NCBI RefSeq assembly: GCF_001619875.1
Contig: NZ_LRFC01000038.1
Location: forward strand, 777,533 to 841,532
DNA from: Fictibacillus phosphorivorans
GTDB taxonomy: Bacteria > Bacillota > Bacilli > Bacillales > Fictibacillaceae
DNA length: 64,000 bases
Direction of reading: 5' to 3'
Each line of letters begins with the position of its first letter. Within the stretch, counting starts at the first letter, position 1. Made by a program: the position numbers and the translations under genes. Under the pieces are notes generated by a model. The model did not search any database and had not been told where the DNA came from. It saw nothing but the letters and a program-made list of their open reading frames with translations. Positions 45,227 to 53,612 of the stretch are shown one piece after another.

Positions 45227-45685
45227 GTGCAAAGAGTAACAAACTGTGTGTTAATAAGAGATAATCAAGTGCTTTTGCTTCAAAAGCCTAGACGGGGCTG
45301 GTGGGTAGCACCCGGTGGGAAAATGGAATCTACCGAGTCCATTCGGGATTCTGTTATTCGGGAGTACCGAGAAGAAACAGGGATCTATCTGAAGAATCCT
45401 CAACTAAAAGGAGTCTTTAATTTTATTATTAAAGAAGGTGACAAAATCGTCTCTGAGTGGATGATGTTTACCTTTTTAGCAACCGATTCAGAAGGTGTTG
45501 CATTAGAGGAATGTGAAGAAGGAATTCTTTCTTGGAAGCCTGTTGACGAGGTGCGTGAACTTCCAATGGCACCAGGAGACCATCATATCCTTGATTACAT
45601 GACAAATGGAAGCAACATGATCTTTGGAACGTTTACGTATACACCTGATTTTGAATTGCTTGCATATCGATTAGACCCAGCATAA
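45227..45685 (+). CDS. yvcI: Nudix hydrolase, YvcI-like (MutT family)
   Basis: The 152-residue protein has the complete Nudix box GGKMESTESIRDSVIREYREETGI (about 30-53), whose glutamates bind the metal that activates water for cleavage of nucleoside diphosphate derivatives. B. subtilis YvcI is similar along its length and sits at the same place. I start at GTG 45227 because GAGGTG (45215-45220) then serves as ribosome binding site; an in-frame GTG at 45218 overlaps that site. rapZ follows after 51 bases. Confidence 0.92.
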   Translation: MQRVTNCVLIRDNQVLLLQKPRRGWWVAPGGKMESTESIRDSVIREYREETGIYLKNPQLKGVFNFIIKEGDKIVSEWMMFTFLATDSEGVALEECEEGILSWKPVDEVRELPMAPGDHHILDYMTNGSNMIFGTFTYTPDFELLAYRLDPA

Positions 45686-45736
45686 CTTTGGGCTAGCCGC
45701 ATATGAATTGAACATAGCTAACTGGGGGGAAATGGC

Positions 45737-46612
45737 ATGGAAAGACATGATGTACAAATGGTGATTATTACAGGAATGTCAGGGGCCGGGAAGACGGTAG
45801 CCATGCAGAGCTTTGAAGATTTAGGCTTTTTCTGTGTTGATAATCTGCCACCTGCACTACTCCCTAAATTTGTAGAATTGATGCAAGAATCTGCCGGCAA
45901 ACTGAACAAAGTAGCGCTTGTAATGGACCTTCGCGGCCGTGAATTCTTTGATCAGCTTTTCTCAACACTCGATCAATTAGCGGTTGCATCAGATGTTCAG
46001 CCGCAGATTTTATATTTAGATTGTAAGGACGCAACGCTTGTTCGCCGTTATAAAGAAACGCGCCGCTCACATCCGCTAGCGAAAAGTGGAAACCCTCTTC
46101 AAGGCATCACGCAAGAACGCGAAATGCTTGAAGAACTTAAGGGAAGAGCACAGCAAGTGTTAGATACTTCAGACTTAAAACCGCTTCAATTGCGTGAGCG
46201 TATCATTCAGCGTTTTTCAGCGAATGCGGCTCATCCTTTTACGATTAATGTCATGTCATTTGGATTTAAGTACGGAATGCCAATTGATGCTGACTTAGTA
46301 TTTGATGTTCGCTTCTTACCGAACCCACATTATATTGAGCACATGAGACCAAGAACAGGGCTTGAAGCAGATATTTCTGAGTATGTTTTAAAATGGCCAG
46401 AAACCAATATGTTCTTGGAAAAATTGCTGGATCTTCTGCATTTTATGGTTCCTCAATACAAGAGAGAAGGAAAAAGCCAGCTGATTATCGGAATCGGATG
46501 TACTGGAGGAAAGCATCGTTCTGTAGCTCTAGCTGAATATATTGGAAATGTACTTTCCAAAGAATATGTAACATTCAGCTCTCACAGAGATATGGGAAAG
46601 GATAAAGTATAG
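45737..46612 (+). CDS. rapZ: RNase adapter / nucleotide-binding protein RapZ (YvcJ)
   Basis: This 291-residue protein has an N-terminal P-loop domain with Walker A GMSGAGKT (13-20) and a C-terminal domain with the conserved [16 protein letters not shown]. In E. coli RapZ guides decay of the small RNA GlmZ and senses glucosamine-6-phosphate; in B. subtilis YvcJ hydrolyses nucleotides and affects competence. ATG 45737 has GGGGGG upstream. yvcK begins in the base after its stop. Confidence 0.96.
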   Translation: MERHDVQMVIITGMSGAGKTVAMQSFEDLGFFCVDNLPPALLPKFVELMQESAGKLNKVALVMDLRGREFFDQLFSTLDQLAVASDVQPQILYLDCKDATLVRRYKETRRSHPLAKSGNPLQGITQEREMLEELKGRAQQVLDTSDLKPLQLRERIIQRFSANAAHPFTINVMSFGFKYGMPIDADLVFDVRFLPNPHYIEHMRPRTGLEADISEYVLKWPETNMFLEKLLDLLHFMVPQYKREGKSQLIIGIGCTGGKHRSVALAEYIGNVLSKEYVTFSSHRDMGKDKV

Positions 46613-47563
46613 ATGAAAAAGCAGCCGAAAGTGGTAGTGCTTGGCGGAGGGACAGGACTTTCTGTTCTTCTCCGCGGGTTGAAGCGCTATCCTGTAGATA
46701 TCACTGCGATCGTTACGGTTGCAGATGATGGCGGCAGCTCAGGAAGATTGAGGAGGGATTATGACATGCCTCCTCCTGGTGATGTAAGAAACGTAATCGC
46801 CGCTCTTTCGGAAGTTGAACCGCTTGTGGAAAAAATGTTTCAGCACAGGTTTAAAGTGGGGGACGGAATTACCGGCCATTCACTCGGAAACCTGCTTCTC
46901 GCTGCTATGCATGATATTACTGGTGATTTTTTAACCGGAATTCGGGAACTTAGCCGCGTTTTAAACGTAAGAGGTCAAGTACTCCCTGCTGCGAAAAACA
47001 GCATTATTTTATGCGCGGAACTGGAAGATGGGACGATTGTTCAGGGGGAATCCAAGATCCCGCTGTCGAATAAGAAAATCAAACGTGTTTTCTTATCCGA
47101 TAAAAAAATTGAACCCTTACGTGAAAGTGTTAAAGCGATACAAGAAGCCGATTTGATTGTCATCGGACCAGGGAGTTTGTATACGAGCATCTTGCCGAAC
47201 CTTCTTGTTAAAGGGATTTCTAGTAGCATTCGTGAGGCAACGGCTCCTAGAGTGTATGTGTGTAATGTGATGACGCAGCCTGGTGAGACAACGGACTATA
47301 CGGCAGGTGATCACGTACAGGCATTAATCGACCATGTGGGCCACAATTTTATTGATGTTGTGATCGTAAACAATGAAACGATTCCTTCTGAATTTTTGGA
47401 TCTTTACTTGGAAGAAGGAGCATCACAGGTTCAGTTTGATGAGGAACGGTTAATGTCATTTGGGATCGGACTCGTCTGTGATAACATTATTCAATACGGT
47501 ACACTCGTAAGGCATGATGCTCAACGGGTTTCTGACTTGCTGTTAGGACTTTTAGAAAAATAG
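46613..47563 (+). CDS. yvcK: Gluconeogenesis factor YvcK (CofD/UPF0052 family)
   Basis: YvcK (316 residues) is needed for growth on gluconeogenic carbon sources and for cell shape in B. subtilis; it binds UDP-sugars. The fold is CofD-like, with VVLGGGTGLSVLLRGLKRY at the N-terminus, the VADDGGSSGRLRRDYDMPPPGDVRN segment and GPGSLYTSILPNLLVKGI in the second half. Its start is adjacent to the rapZ stop. Together with Crh and HprK it links this window to central carbon control. Confidence 0.96.
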   Translation: MKKQPKVVVLGGGTGLSVLLRGLKRYPVDITAIVTVADDGGSSGRLRRDYDMPPPGDVRNVIAALSEVEPLVEKMFQHRFKVGDGITGHSLGNLLLAAMHDITGDFLTGIRELSRVLNVRGQVLPAAKNSIILCAELEDGTIVQGESKIPLSNKKIKRVFLSDKKIEPLRESVKAIQEADLIVIGPGSLYTSILPNLLVKGISSSIREATAPRVYVCNVMTQPGETTDYTAGDHVQALIDHVGHNFIDVVIVNNETIPSEFLDLYLEEGASQVQFDEERLMSFGIGLVCDNIIQYGTLVRHDAQRVSDLLLGLLEK

Positions 47564-47602
47564 GTTTTGTTTGAAATGGATAGAAGAGGGGTGGTGATGC
47601 AG

Positions 47603-48544
47603 ATGTCATTTGCTGCAGATACAAAAAAAGAATTAACGCAGCTCGAACTGAAAGATTGCTGTAAAAAAGCTGAGCTGGCTGCTTTAATTCGAATGAATGG
47701 TTCCATCTCTTTCAGCAACAGAAAATTGATTCTGGATATTCCGACTGAAAATGCTGCTATCGCAAGAAGAATTTATACGCTGATCAAGCGTGTCTATCCT
47801 TATCACGTAGAGCTTTTAGTACGAAAAAAGATGCGCTTGAAAAAGAATAACGTCTATATTGTACGTGTTTCAGAGGAATCAAGAGCATTGTTGGAAGATT
47901 TGAAGATTATTGACGGGGCGTTTACGTTTACCCGCAACATTGCAGAGGAATTTAATACAAAAAGCTGCTGCCGCCGTGCATACATGAGAGGTGCTTTCTT
48001 AGCAGGTGGTTCCGTGAATCATCCTGAGACAAGCTATCATCTTGAGATTTTTTCAATGTATGAAGAGCATACGGTTGCATTGGCAGAACTGATGAACAAA
48101 TTTGAGCTTAAAGCTAAAGTTCTAGAACGTAAAAAAGGTTATATTATCTATTTAAAAGACGGCGAAAAGATTTCAGAGTTTCTAACCCTGATCGGCGCTC
48201 ATCATGCAGTTTTATTCTTTGAAGATATCCGAATTCTAAAGGATATGCGGAACTCGGTTAACCGTCTAGTGAACTGTGAGACGGCAAACCTCAACAAAAC
48301 CGTGGGAGCTGCGATGAGACAGGTCGAGAATATCAAATTTATCGATGAACAAGTAGGACTTGAAACACTTCCAGATAAATTGCGCGAGATTGCGCAGCTT
48401 CGAGTAACGCACCAAGAAATTACCCTTAAAGAACTGGGCGAAATGGTATCATCTGGCCCTGTTAGTAAATCAGGTGTTAATCACCGATTACGCAAGATTG
48501 ATGAAATTGCAACGAAAATTAGAAGCGGTCAACCCATCAATTGA
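47603..48544 (+). CDS. whiA: WhiA, LAGLIDADG-like DNA-binding protein
   Basis: WhiA (313 residues) has an N-terminal part derived from LAGLIDADG homing endonucleases ([26 protein letters not shown]) without nuclease activity, and a C-terminal helix-turn-helix ([30 protein letters not shown]). In bacilli it affects chromosome segregation and cell division; in actinomycetes it regulates sporulation. I start at ATG 47603 because the resulting N-terminus [11 protein letters not shown] matches the family and GAGGGGTGG lies upstream. Confidence 0.95.
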   Translation: MSFAADTKKELTQLELKDCCKKAELAALIRMNGSISFSNRKLILDIPTENAAIARRIYTLIKRVYPYHVELLVRKKMRLKKNNVYIVRVSEESRALLEDLKIIDGAFTFTRNIAEEFNTKSCCRRAYMRGAFLAGGSVNHPETSYHLEIFSMYEEHTVALAELMNKFELKAKVLERKKGYIIYLKDGEKISEFLTLIGAHHAVLFFEDIRILKDMRNSVNRLVNCETANLNKTVGAAMRQVENIKFIDEQVGLETLPDKLREIAQLRVTHQEITLKELGEMVSSGPVSKSGVNHRLRKIDEIATKIRSGQPIN

Positions 48545-48584
48545 TGTTCCAATAGAGAGATAAGGTTAGAGGAGGTAAGGTAGA

Positions 48585-48842
48585 ATGGTTGAGAAGAAAG
48601 TAACCGTGCAGTTGAAAAGCGGACTGCAAGCACGCCCAGCTGCATTATTTGTTCAAGAGGCAAACCGTTATACGTCTGATGTATTTGTTGAAAAGGAAGG
48701 CAAGAAAGTCAATGCAAAGAGCATCATGGGGATTATGAGTTTAGCCGTAGGATCTGGTGCTGAACTAGTATTAGCTGTTGATGGCCCTGATGAGAATGAA
48801 GCGATCGAAGCTTTATCAGCTTTCGTTTCAAAAGCAGAATAA
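48585..48842 (+). CDS. crh: HPr-like catabolite repression protein Crh
   Basis: Crh (85 residues) resembles HPr of the sugar phosphotransferase system, but residue 15 is Gln (KSGLQARPA) instead of the phosphorylatable His, so it cannot take part in sugar transport. Ser46 (AKSIMGIMSL) is conserved and is the target of HprK, encoded at 23664. Crh-Ser-P acts with CcpA at cre sites. AGAGGAGGTAAGG precedes ATG 48585. A GGGGTCTGACCCC repeat starts immediately after its stop codon. Confidence 0.97.
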   Translation: MVEKKVTVQLKSGLQARPAALFVQEANRYTSDVFVEKEGKKVNAKSIMGIMSLAVGSGAELVLAVDGPDENEAIEALSAFVSKAE

Positions 48843-48844
48843 TT

Positions 48845-48857
48845 GGGGTCTGACCCC
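48845..48857. repeat. GGGGTCTGACCCC repeat, copy 3
   Basis: The core lies two bases after the TAA of crh (TAATTGGGGTC...). It is followed by AGACAAATACAAA, shared with the copy at the end of trpE and, with changes, with the copy after eno. Confidence 0.95.
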
Positions 48858-48868
48858 AGACAAATACA

Positions 48869-48914
48869 AACCGCCGTTTTGTCCATCTCGAATGGACAAC
48901 AGGCGGTTTTTTCT
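48869..48914 (+). terminator. Terminator of crh
   Basis: AACCGCC pairs with GGCGGTT and GTCCAT with ATGGAC (48869-48875/48902-48908 and 48881-48886/48892-48897), followed by T. The left arm overlaps the repeat's tail. Confidence 0.92.
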
Positions 48915-48982
48915 ATTTAACAGGGTTGGCCTACCATCCTCTCCTTATATACTGATAGTAGAGGAAAAGGGAGGCGATTATT

Positions 48983-49282
48983 TTGCATCATACAAACTTT
49001 ATGCATGACTGGTCGTTTGCCGCTGGCTTAACACTCTTCAACATGCTTTTAACCTTATATTTAATTAAACCCCGAAAAAGTACAATGAGACTTATCTTCT
49101 GGGTTTCAATGCTGATCTTTATTCTTCTTTATCCGTTGGCATTGGCAGGTTACACGCTGCAGTATCCACACAGTTCAGGCTTGTTCTTAGGTTTAGCCTT
49201 TATGATTACGGTACTATTCAGTCTTATTTTATTTTTTAGTGTTTGCTGGGTTTGGGTGATTCGGTATTCCTTTTATCGTTAA
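48983..49282 (+). CDS. Small membrane protein, 99 residues
   Basis: Unknown function. Three hydrophobic segments are visible (FAAGLTLFNMLLTLYLI, LIFWVSMLIFILLYPLALAGYTL and LFLGLAFMITVLFSLILFFSVCWVWVI), with a basic loop KPRKSTMR after the first. The start is TTG 48983 (GGGAGGCG, 8 bases upstream), with a likely promoter just before it. It lies between crh and the trp leader and ends about 25 bases before the trpE promoter. Confidence 0.68.
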   Translation: MHHTNFMHDWSFAAGLTLFNMLLTLYLIKPRKSTMRLIFWVSMLIFILLYPLALAGYTLQYPHSSGLFLGLAFMITVLFSLILFFSVCWVWVIRYSFYR

Positions 49283-49305
49283 GAAGTTTAACCCGTAATC
49301 AGCGG

Positions 49306-49334
49306 TTGACAGATAGGGGGTAACCCTATATATT
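49306..49334 (+). promoter_or_regulatory. Promoter of trpE
   Basis: -35 TTGACA (49306-49311), 17-base spacer, -10 TATATT (49329-49334). Transcription would start near 49341, just before the first GAG triplet. Confidence 0.8.
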
Positions 49335-49347
49335 AATCACTAATCAG

Positions 49348-49411
49348 GAGAATAGTGTGAGTTGAGATGAGTGGAGAGAAGAGAGCATAGCTTGAGCTGA
49401 GTTGAGAGTAG
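49348..49411 (+). promoter_or_regulatory. TRAP (MtrB) binding site, 11-12 GAG/TAG triplets
   Basis: Triplets GAG or TAG occur at 49348, 49353, 49359, 49364, 49369, 49374, 49381 (or 49383), 49388, 49394, 49399, 49404 and 49409. Nearly all are separated by two or three bases. This is the form of the RNA site wrapped around the 11-subunit tryptophan-activated attenuation protein of bacilli. Confidence 0.92.
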
Positions 49412-49457
49412 TTAATCCTGGATTAAACCTCTTTCTTAGTTTATTCATAATGCATTT

Positions 49458-49498
49458 AACCAGCCTCCGCTGTTACAAGCGAGAGGTTTTTATTTTTT
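49458..49498 (+). terminator. trp attenuator terminator
   Basis: AACC-AG-CCTC-CGCT pairs with AGCG-A-GAGG-TT, followed by T-rich sequence, and ends about 19 bases before trpE. In the TRAP mechanism it forms when TRAP holds the upstream repeats. Confidence 0.88.
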
Positions 49499-49516
49499 GA
49501 AAGAGGTGAGTTATAG

Positions 49517-51040
49517 ATGTTTGTGCCAGCGTTAGAGGAAGTTCTATCTCTATCGAAAGAAAACTATAATGTGATTCCGATCGGTTTAACCTATCTATCC
49601 GATCATGAAACGTGCATTTCTCAGTTTGAGAGAGTGAGACATGAGCCGTATGCGTTCCTCCTTGAAAGTGTAGAAGGTGGAGAGCGTTGGGCTAGATATT
49701 CATATATCGGCAGAAAGCCTTTTTTAGTGGTTTCCTCAAAAGGGACAAAAGTCGATCTTAACTTTATAAAAAACGATGAACACATCCAGAAACAAGGTTC
49801 TCCTTTAGACATCGTGAAAGACTATATGTCGCGATACAAATCTCCTAAACACTCTTCTCTGCCTCCGTTCACAGGAGGAGCTGTTGGCTTTTTCGGCTAT
49901 GACCTGATTCATACGTTTGAAAATGTGCCAAAACCAAAATCGCTATCCAACCAAGCAAATGAAATGGAATTTTTGTTTACAGACGAAATGATTGTATTCG
50001 ACCATCTGAAACAAAAAACCACAATCCTATGCAATCTGCACGTTTCGCCTGATGACAATGAAAAAACCATTCAACAAAAATATGACGACGTTTGTAAAAG
50101 TATTCACAGCACGTATCAAGAGTTGCAGCAGGGTCAGAAAGTAAATGCAGAACAGCCGTTTACGGTAAAAACAAACGGTGAAGTTCGTTCTTCTCATACA
50201 AAAGAAGAATTCTGTTCCATGGTGAAGCAGGCAAAAGAATATATCCAATCTGGAGATGTTTTTCAAGTTGTATTGTCACAGCGGTTTGAACAGGAAACAG
50301 AAGCGGATCCTTTTGATGTTTACAGGATACTGCGTTCTATGAATCCCTCTCCATATATGTATTATTATAAATCTAACGAAACGTATATCGTAGGTGCCTC
50401 ACCCGAGCTTCTTGTAAAAGTAGATAACGAATGTGTTGAAAACAGACCCATCGCAGGAACCCGGCCAAGAGGCAAAACACGTGATGAAGACCTTATGTAT
50501 GAACAGGATCTGCTATCAGACGAAAAAGAGCGTGCCGAACATGTCATGCTTGTGGATCTTGGCAGAAACGATGTTGGCCGAGTGAGTGAATTTGGTTCTG
50601 TTGAGCTGGATTCTTATATGGAGATCGAGAGGTATTCACATGTCATGCACATGGTTTCGCACGTAAAAGGGAAAATGCAAAAAGACAAAGATTTCTTTGA
50701 TGCTTTGCGCTCGTGCATGCCAGCAGGAACGGTTTCAGGTGCTCCGAAGGTAAGAGCGATGCAGATCATCTCAGAACTGGAGAAGCAATCTCGAGGTGTA
50801 TATGGAGGTGCAATCGGCTATTTAGGATTCAACGGGCAGATGGACTCTTGCATCGCGATTCGAACGATCGTGTTTCAAGACGGAAAAGCGTATGTACAAG
50901 CAGGTGCAGGTGTTGTCGCAGATTCTGTGCCAGAACGTGAATACGAAGAAACGGTCAACAAAGCCAAAGCCATGCTGAAAGCAATAGAGGGGGGGACAGA
51001 CCCCAGACAAATACAAATCCCTGTTTTGTCCATTCAGTGA
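49517..51040 (+). CDS. trpE: Anthranilate synthase component I
   Basis: TrpE (507 residues) converts chorismate to anthranilate. Conserved segments include the Trp-binding LLES near residue 47, PIAGTRPRGKTRDED, DLLSDEKERAEHVMLVDLGRNDVGRV, GTVSGAPKVRAM and GGAIGYLGFNGQMDSCIAIRT. The last dozen residues (GTDPRQIQIPVLSIQ) are encoded by an inserted GGGGTCTGACCCC-type repeat that replaced the natural end. AAAGAGGTGAG precedes ATG 49517. Unlike in B. subtilis no trpD follows; the remaining trp genes are not in the window. Confidence 0.94.
   Translation: MFVPALEEVLSLSKENYNVIPIGLTYLSDHETCISQFERVRHEPYAFLLESVEGGERWARYSYIGRKPFLVVSSKGTKVDLNFIKNDEHIQKQGSPLDIVKDYMSRYKSPKHSSLPPFTGGAVGFFGYDLIHTFENVPKPKSLSNQANEMEFLFTDEMIVFDHLKQKTTILCNLHVSPDDNEKTIQQKYDDVCKSIHSTYQELQQGQKVNAEQPFTVKTNGEVRSSHTKEEFCSMVKQAKEYIQSGDVFQVVLSQRFEQETEADPFDVYRILRSMNPSPYMYYYKSNETYIVGASPELLVKVDNECVENRPIAGTRPRGKTRDEDLMYEQDLLSDEKERAEHVMLVDLGRNDVGRVSEFGSVELDSYMEIERYSHVMHMVSHVKGKMQKDKDFFDALRSCMPAGTVSGAPKVRAMQIISELEKQSRGVYGGAIGYLGFNGQMDSCIAIRTIVFQDGKAYVQAGAGVVADSVPEREYEETVNKAKAMLKAIEGGTDPRQIQIPVLSIQ
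50990..51040 (+). repeat. GGGGTCTGACCCC-type repeat, copy 4, forming the trpE 3' end
   Basis: GGGGGACAGACCCC followed by AGACAAATACAAAT and TTTTGTCCATTC matches copy 3 (after crh) over some 45 bases. Here it is in frame and supplies the last codons and stop of trpE. Confidence 0.85.
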
Positions 51041-51201
51041 GGACACCGATCATACTGAACACACCCGATCGCACAGAACAGACTCCCAAGCATGAAGCTT
51101 GCCGCCTATGAGCATTTTTCTATTATCCCATTATCAAAATGGATATACTGTCCTTTGTATCATTTTTACCAATCTTATAACTCATAAAGGGGAATTAATA
51201 G

Positions 51202-52179
51202 ATGAAAGCTTTGTTGCTAGAAGACAAAAACATGTGGCGTGAAATGAAGGTCAGTGAAACAGAAAAACCTGTTCCAGGACCCGGTGAAGTTCTTGTCAAA
51301 GTGAAGGCGGCAGGACTTAATCCAGTGGACTACAAAACCGCTACAAACGGAAATCCGAACTGGAGCTATCCTCATATTTTAGGACTAGACGCGGCAGGTG
51401 TTATTGAAGAAACAGGGGAAGGTGTTTCTGAATTCAAGCAAGGAGACCGTGTTTTCTACCATGGCAATCTCGCGACAAAAGGGGGATTCGCTGAATATGC
51501 GATAACGACTGCTCATACAGTCGCTAGAATTCCAAATGGACTATCATTTGAGGAAGCTGCTGCTCTTCCATGTGCAGGGATGACGGCTTATCAAGCACTA
51601 TTCCGTAAGATGAACCTGCAAGAAGGCGAAACCGTTCTAATTCATGGCGGTGCAGGCGGCGTTGGTGGTTTTGCAATACAGCTTGCTAAACAGGTTGGAG
51701 TAACAATCATCACAACATGTTCACCTGAGAATGAAGAATACGTGAAAAGCTTAGGCGCAGATCACGTCATTTTTTATAAGACAGAGGACGTTTATAAGCG
51801 CATTATGGAACTAACAAGCGATGTAGGAGTAGACGCCGTCCTTGACACGGTTAGCCGAATAAATGCTACTGAATCACTGAAAAGCATCGCATTTAATGGA
51901 CGAATCGCTTTCATTGCTGGAAATCCTGATTATTCTGCTGTAAAACCATTCAGCCAAGCACTATCTTTTCACGAGATCGCATTAGGTGCTGCTCACTTTT
52001 CTAATTCTATAAAAGCGCAAAAAGATTTAGCAAAAATGAACGAAGAATTGGCACAACTTGTGGCTGAAGGAAAACTATCGGCTATGATCTCGGAAACAGT
52101 TACGTTAGAAGAAGTACCAGCTGCACTTGCAAAGCTTGCCGAAAGACACGTAAAAGGGAAAATTGTTGCTGTACTCTAA
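51202..52179 (+). CDS. Zinc-independent alcohol dehydrogenase / quinone oxidoreductase family (MDR)
   Basis: The 325-residue protein has the quinone oxidoreductase pattern of the medium-chain dehydrogenase superfamily: VKAAGLNPVDYKTA near residue 38, LGLDAAGVIEETGEGV, the nucleotide motif HGGAGGVGGFAIQLAKQVG (about 150-168) and VLDTVSR. Zinc-binding cysteines are absent, so it is likely an NADPH-dependent quinone or enone reductase. The substrate is unknown. AAAGGGGAA precedes ATG 51202. A bidirectional terminator separates it from clpP. Confidence 0.87.
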   Translation: MKALLLEDKNMWREMKVSETEKPVPGPGEVLVKVKAAGLNPVDYKTATNGNPNWSYPHILGLDAAGVIEETGEGVSEFKQGDRVFYHGNLATKGGFAEYAITTAHTVARIPNGLSFEEAAALPCAGMTAYQALFRKMNLQEGETVLIHGGAGGVGGFAIQLAKQVGVTIITTCSPENEEYVKSLGADHVIFYKTEDVYKRIMELTSDVGVDAVLDTVSRINATESLKSIAFNGRIAFIAGNPDYSAVKPFSQALSFHEIALGAAHFSNSIKAQKDLAKMNEELAQLVAEGKLSAMISETVTLEEVPAALAKLAERHVKGKIVAVL

Positions 52180-52187
52180 AAAATGCA

Positions 52188-52230
52188 AAAAACAGGACGG
52201 CTCAACATTTGAAGCCGTCCTGTTTTTTTT
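52188..52230. terminator. Bidirectional terminator between the MDR gene and clpP
   Basis: AACAGGACGGCT and AGCCGTCCTGTT (52191-52202, 52213-52224) are exact complements; T follow on the plus strand and A precede, so both converging genes can use it. Confidence 0.95.
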
Positions 52231-52240
52231 GTAACAAATT

Positions 52241-52843
52241 TTATTTTTTAATGTCTGTGCTGTCTACGGATGTGATTAATTTATCAACCAAACCGTACTC
52301 AACAGCAGCCTCTGCCGTTAAGAAGTTATCGCGGTCTGTATCGCGCTCGATCACTTCAAGTGGCTGGCCTGTTTTTTCAGCCAAAATCTTGTTAAGCTGC
52401 TCACGCATTTGGATAATGCGGCGTGCGTGAATTTCGATATCACTTGCTTGACCGCGTGTCCCGCCAAGTGGTTGGTGAATCATAACTTCTGAGTTCGGAA
52501 GCACATAACGCTTTCCTTTTTCACCTGCAGCCAATAAGAAAGCACCCATTGATGCTGCCATACCAATACAAATCGTTGATACGTGCGGCTTGATAAAGTT
52601 CATTGTGTCATAGATCGCCATACCTGCCGTGATGGATCCGCCTGGGCTGTTTATGTATAGCGAGATGTCTTTATCAGGATCTTCAGCAGCTAGGAATAGA
52701 AGCTGAGCTACGATTGAGTTAGAAACGTTATCGTCAATTGCACTGCCAAGCATAATAATACGGTCTTTTAACAAACGGGAGTAAATATCGTAAGCGCGCT
52801 CCCCGCGGTTCGTTTGTTCGATTACTGTTGGAATTAAGTTCAT
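52241..52843 (-). CDS. clpP: ATP-dependent Clp protease proteolytic subunit
   Basis: ClpP (200 residues) forms the barrel protease fed by ClpX, ClpC or ClpE. The catalytic triad is present: Ser98 in GMAASMGAF, His123 in MIHQPLGG and an Asp near 172 in [11 protein letters not shown]. The N-terminal [22 protein letters not shown] is the segment that docks the ATPases. GAAGGAGGA precedes ATG 52843. Its promoter carries a CtsR operator, the normal heat-stress control in this group. Confidence 0.98.
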   Translation of the reverse strand: MNLIPTVIEQTNRGERAYDIYSRLLKDRIIMLGSAIDDNVSNSIVAQLLFLAAEDPDKDISLYINSPGGSITAGMAIYDTMNFIKPHVSTICIGMAASMGAFLLAAGEKGKRYVLPNSEVMIHQPLGGTRGQASDIEIHARRIIQMREQLNKILAEKTGQPLEVIERDTDRDNFLTAEAAVEYGLVDKLITSVDSTDIKK

Positions 52844-52883
52844 GGAAATCCTCCTTCTCCTTTTTCAAGTAAACTGTACTGTC

Positions 52884-52912
52884 ATCATACAAAAAAGGTC
52901 AAACAAGGTCAA
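52884..52912 (-). promoter_or_regulatory. Promoter of clpP
   Basis: On the minus strand: -35 TTGACC (52907-52912), 17-base spacer, -10 TATGAT (52884-52889). Confidence 0.85.
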
Positions 52913-52913
52913 A
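52897..52913. promoter_or_regulatory. CtsR operator
   Basis: GGTCAAA-CAA-GGTCAAA is a perfect match to the CtsR heptad direct repeat (RGTCAAANANRGTCAAA). It covers the clpP -35 and spacer. Confidence 0.93.
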
Positions 52914-53061
52914 CAATATGCTGTATGTAACTCATTTCGCCAGCATTGCTAAATATCCTTCTTACACCTTATGTATGGGCTATCATCATAATGCCCGCTA
53001 GAAGCAGGATTTTAAACCTCTACATGAGAAAACATTACCCTTAAATCTGAATAATTAAGCT

Positions 53062-53277
53062 TTAGTTTTCATTTTTGATTTCAATATAAGCCGTTTCTAA
53101 ATTACGAATACGACGCACGATCTCACTGTTTTTGTTGAGATTATCATTGATAAGTGTTCCGACAATCGAACGGTAATACGCATTCATAGCATGTGTCTTC
53201 GTAAAAACATCTTTGTTTCTTTCAATATATTGCTGAAAATTTTCTTTAAAATAAGGTACTGAAAACGCTTCGCTCAC
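53062..53277 (-). CDS. Hypothetical protein, 71 residues
   Basis: No family is recognised. The protein is soluble and predicted helical, with Tyr/Phe in the first half (VPYFKENFQQYIERNKDVF) and a coiled-coil-like second half (NLNKNSEIVRRIRNLETAYIEIKNE). The start is GTG 53277 with a strong AAGGAGGATG about 6 bases upstream. It is transcribed toward clpP and away from csp; no terminator is obvious behind it. Confidence 0.7.
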   Translation of the reverse strand: MSEAFSVPYFKENFQQYIERNKDVFTKTHAMNAYYRSIVGTLINDNLNKNSEIVRRIRNLETAYIEIKNEN

Positions 53278-53390
53278 TTTTCATCCTCCTTCAATCGATA
53301 AACCAGTTTCTATAGATGCTACAGGTCCTTATCTATCATAGCCTATTTAAGCGGCCGAGAAAAAGTATATGAAAAATATCATCCCTTGTT

Positions 53391-53419
53391 TTGACAATTA
53401 GTTTTTAGCATGTTATAGT
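53391..53419 (+). promoter_or_regulatory. Promoter of the second cold-shock gene
   Basis: -35 TTGACA (53391-53396), 17-base spacer ending in TG-T, -10 TATAGT (53414-53419). Start near 53426 gives a leader of about 187 bases, a length typical of cold-induced csp mRNAs. Confidence 0.85.
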
Positions 53420-53576
53420 TAATTCAACCTTTTACGTTGTGAATATGTTTTGGATTTAAAGCGGTCGTACTTTTGAATAAGAAGTGGAACACTTGAATCC
53501 GCTTCTGAAAATATTCAGTTGAGTACGCATTTTTTTATGCCTTTTTATTTACATAGTAAGACGGTTAAAAGAGTTA

Positions 53577-53604
53577 AAACGCTTACAAAGCGTTTGTAAG
53601 GAGG
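53577..53604 (+). promoter_or_regulatory. Two alternative hairpins at the csp ribosome binding site
   Basis: Hairpin 1: AAACGC (53577-53582) with GCGTTT (53590-53595). Hairpin 2: CTTACAAA (53582-53589) with TTTGTAAG (53593-53600), loop GCG. They share bases and exclude each other. Hairpin 2 takes up the first three bases of the Shine-Dalgarno AAGGAGG (53598-53604); hairpin 1 leaves it free. Confidence 0.65.
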
Positions 53605-53612
53605 AAACACCC

